From Phyllobacterium endophyticum (GTDB lineage: Bacteria; Pseudomonadota; Alphaproteobacteria; Rhizobiales; Rhizobiaceae), in NCBI RefSeq assembly GCF_003010935.1, contig NZ_PGGN01000002.1:1178001-1242000 (forward strand): a stretch of 64,000 nucleotides of DNA, written 5' to 3'. A program made the translations under genes and the position numbers. The notes beneath the pieces were generated by a model. That model saw nothing but the letters and a program-made list of their open reading frames with translations. It was not told where the DNA came from and did no database searches. Positions 61,552 through 64,000 of the stretch are shown piece by piece (the stretch's first letter is position 1; every line of letters begins with the position of its first letter).

Positions 61552-64000
61552 ATGAACATTTCCAACTTCTTCATTGATCGCCCGATCTTCGCGGGCGTTC
61601 TTTCTTTCATCATATTCCTTGGCGGTCTCATCTCGCTGACGACCATGCCCGTTTCGGAATATCCCGACGTTGTGCCCCCATCCATCGTGGTGCGGGCACA
61701 ATATCCGGGAGCAAACCCGAAAGTCATTGCCGAGACTGTCGCAACGCCGATGGAAGAACAGATCAACGGCGTTGAGGGCATGCTCTACATGGGCAGCCAG
61801 GCAACAGCCGACGGCCAGATGACGCTGACTGTCACGTTTGCGCTCGGCACCGATCCGGACAAAGCGCAGCAGCTGGTGCAAAACCGCGTCTCCCAGGCCG
61901 AACCACGCCTGCCGGAAGAGGTGCGCAGCCTCGGGATCACCACGGTAAAGAGCTCTCCGGACCTGATGCTCGTGGTCAACCTGATCTCTCCCAATGACCG
62001 CTACGACATAACCTATCTGCGCAATTACGCCCTGATCAACATCAAGGACCGCCTCGCCCGCATCAATGGTGTCGGCGACGTGCAGCTGTTCGGGTCAGGC
62101 GATTATTCAATGCGCGTCTGGCTCGATCCACAAAAGACGGCCGAACTTGGCCTCTCGGCGACGGACGTTCTGAACGAGATCCGCGCGCAGAACGTCCAGG
62201 CCGCCGCCGGCACGATCGGTGCTTCGCCCAACTCGAACGATGTCGACCTGCAACTGACGGTGAATGCCCAAGGACGGCTGCAATCGGAAGAAGAATTCGG
62301 TCAGATCATCGTCAAAACCGCCGCCAATGGCGCCATCACCCATCTGAGCGACATCGCCCGTATCGAGCTTGGAGCAGCAGATTATTCGCTACGCTCGCTG
62401 CTCGACAACAAGAGCGCCGTCGCCATCCCGATCTTCCAGGCACCGGGCTCGAACGCGATCCAGATCGCCGACGAAGTTCGTGCCGCGATGGACGAGATGA
62501 AGCTGACCATGCCGGAAGGCGTGGATTACGAGATCGTCTACGATACAACCCAGTTCGTCCGCGCTTCGATCGAAGCGGTCATCCACACGCTGCTTGAGGC
62601 CGTGTTGCTGGTCGTGCTCGTGGTCATCCTCTTCCTGCAGACATGGCGTGCATCGATCATCCCGCTCATCGCGGTTCCGATATCCATTGTCGGAACGTTT
62701 GCGGTGATGCATCTGTTCGGCTTCTCGATCAACGCACTCAGCCTGTTCGGTCTTGTCCTCGCCATCGGCATCGTTGTCGACGATGCCATCGTGGTGGTGG
62801 AGAATGTCGAGCGTAATATCGAGAACGGCCTGGCGCCGCGTCAGGCGACGATCCAGGCGATGCGCGAGGTTTCCGGGCCGATCATCGCGATTGCACTCGT
62901 TCTCGTGGCGGTGTTCGTCCCCCTCGCCTTCATCACCGGACTGACCGGGCAGTTTTACCGGCAGTTCGCGCTGACGATCGCCATCTCGACGGTTATCTCG
63001 GCATTCAACTCCCTGACACTATCGCCTGCCCTCGCAGCCTTGCTGTTGAAGGGGCACGATGCGCCGAAAGATCGCCTGACGCGCTTCATGGACTTGACGC
63101 TGGGCTGGCTTTTCCGCGGGTTCAATGCAGTGTTCACGCGTGGCGCCAACGGCTACAGCAAGGGTGTACGCGGCGTGATCTCGCGCAAGACGATCATGAT
63201 GGGCATCTATCTCGTTCTGATCGGTGCAACGGCCTTCATGTTCAAGAGCGTACCGGGCGGTTTCGTGCCGCCGCAGGACAAGCAATATCTCGTCGGCTTC
63301 ACCCAGCTGCCGGATGGCGCGACGCTCGACCGGACAGAAGCGGTCGTCCGGCGCATCGGTGACATGGCGCTCAAAATTCCAGGCGTGCAAAGCACGATCG
63401 CTTTCCCGGGCCTATCCATCGCCGGTTTCACCAACAGCTCCAACGCAGGCGTCGTCTTCGTATCGCTCAAGCCTTTCGAAGAGCGCACAACTCCGGATCT
63501 GAGCGCTGGCGCGATCGCAATGGCGCTCAATCAGCAGATTGCCGGCATTCAGGAATCGTTCAGTGCGGTCTTCCCGCCGCCTCCGGTCCAGGGGCTTGGC
63601 TCAATCGGCGGGTTCAAGCTGCAAATCGAAGACCGGAATGGTCTCGGCTATCAGGCTCTTGACGATGCCACGAAGGCGTTCCTCGCCAAGGCGGCTACTG
63701 CGCCGGAATTGACGGGTCTATTTACAAGCTACCAGATCAATGTTCCCCAGCTCTATGCCGATGTTGATCGTGCAAAGGCACGCCAACTCAACGTCTCGCT
63801 GCCGGAAATCTTCAACACACTGCAGATCTATCTTGGTTCGGTCTACGTCAACGACTTCAACAAGTTCGGGCGCACATACTCCGTCCGCATGCAGGCCGAA
63901 TCCGACTTCCGGGCCAAGGCCGAAGACATCGGTGACCTGAAGGTGCGCTCCGGTTCGGGTGAAATGATCCCGTTGTCGGCGCTCGTCAACGTCTCTTCCA
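61552..64000 (+). CDS. RND multidrug efflux permease, BepE/AcrB-like, 3' end outside window
   Basis: The first 816 residues of a ~1,050-aa inner-membrane proton/drug antiporter (HAE-1 family). It begins MNISNFFIDRPIFAGVLSFI. The hallmark regions are EYPDVVPPSIVVRAQYPGAN in the porter domain, the TM4 motif GLVLAIGIVVDDAIVVVENV with two adjacent aspartates for proton transfer, and GGFVPPQDKQYLVGFTQLPD after TM7. It shares an operon with the adaptor gene. Substrates are typically bile salts, dyes and antibiotics in Brucella BepDE; here that is inference. Confidence 0.95.
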   Translation, partial: MNISNFFIDRPIFAGVLSFIIFLGGLISLTTMPVSEYPDVVPPSIVVRAQYPGANPKVIAETVATPMEEQINGVEGMLYMGSQATADGQMTLTVTFALGTDPDKAQQLVQNRVSQAEPRLPEEVRSLGITTVKSSPDLMLVVNLISPNDRYDITYLRNYALINIKDRLARINGVGDVQLFGSGDYSMRVWLDPQKTAELGLSATDVLNEIRAQNVQAAAGTIGASPNSNDVDLQLTVNAQGRLQSEEEFGQIIVKTAANGAITHLSDIARIELGAADYSLRSLLDNKSAVAIPIFQAPGSNAIQIADEVRAAMDEMKLTMPEGVDYEIVYDTTQFVRASIEAVIHTLLEAVLLVVLVVILFLQTWRASIIPLIAVPISIVGTFAVMHLFGFSINALSLFGLVLAIGIVVDDAIVVVENVERNIENGLAPRQATIQAMREVSGPIIAIALVLVAVFVPLAFITGLTGQFYRQFALTIAISTVISAFNSLTLSPALAALLLKGHDAPKDRLTRFMDLTLGWLFRGFNAVFTRGANGYSKGVRGVISRKTIMMGIYLVLIGATAFMFKSVPGGFVPPQDKQYLVGFTQLPDGATLDRTEAVVRRIGDMALKIPGVQSTIAFPGLSIAGFTNSSNAGVVFVSLKPFEERTTPDLSAGAIAMALNQQIAGIQESFSAVFPPPPVQGLGSIGGFKLQIEDRNGLGYQALDDATKAFLAKAATAPELTGLFTSYQINVPQLYADVDRAKARQLNVSLPEIFNTLQIYLGSVYVNDFNKFGRTYSVRMQAESDFRAKAEDIGDLKVRSGSGEMIPLSALVNVSS

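Overview
The window looks like chromosomal DNA of a Hyphomicrobiales (Rhizobiales) alphaproteobacterium close to Brucella/Ochrobactrum, Phyllobacterium or Mesorhizobium. The reasons are the gene order rsh-rpoZ-NYN-UDG-smpB-dapA, three Omp2/RopA-type porins with the conserved CDAYG...GTETCLKISGYVR start, a DUF982 protein, a CsbD protein and rhizobial-style intergenic repeats. Genus assignment is inference. I see no rRNA, CRISPR array or phage structural genes; there is one tRNA (Ser-GCU).

Layout. 1-4.6 kb is conserved housekeeping: rsh (cut by the window edge), rpoZ, NYN nuclease-like gene, family 5 uracil-DNA glycosylase, smpB, dapA. 4.6-14.6 kb is accessory: four RTX (calcium-binding nonapeptide) proteins, two of them 812-814 aa alpha/beta-hydrolase-RTX fusions whose last ~305 residues are almost identical, then an HSL-type esterase. 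14.8-19.6 kb: soluble lytic transglycosylase overlapping a hydrolase gene, a MITE-like inverted-repeat element, and a three-gene envelope group that includes a 28-aa membrane peptide. 19.7-24.1 kb: three paralogous porins around an SMR efflux gene. 24.1-27.3 kb: a tyrosine recombinase translationally coupled to an upstream 59-aa ORF, followed by two further copies of the recombinase 3' end, RIME-like repeats and a decayed IS5-family insertion.

27.3-32.1 kb: GAF histidine kinase, several small proteins, methyltransferase, exported hydrolase. 32.3-35.6 kb: an IorA-IorB-cytochrome c operon (molybdenum hydroxylase of the isoquinoline oxidoreductase type). 35.6-42.8 kb: a CysK-like enzyme with a group II PLP decarboxylase, divergent from a SARP/TolB/TPR regulator and an exported beta-helix protein. 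43.2-50.8 kb: four DUF1254/DUF1214 exported proteins with an outer-membrane protein, a Flp pilin and CsbD; three of the DUF1254 genes share a short upstream motif. 51-53.7 kb: tRNA-Ser, DUF982, outer-membrane and lipoprotein genes. 53.7-59.5 kb: a CecR-type repressor divergent from a YbhGFSR-like ABC exporter. 59.5-64 kb: a TetR repressor divergent from an RND pump (BepDE-like), with two near-identical palindromic operators bracketing a good promoter.

The overall theme after the first 4.6 kb is the cell envelope and export: RTX proteins, porins, efflux pumps, and many exported proteins of unknown function.
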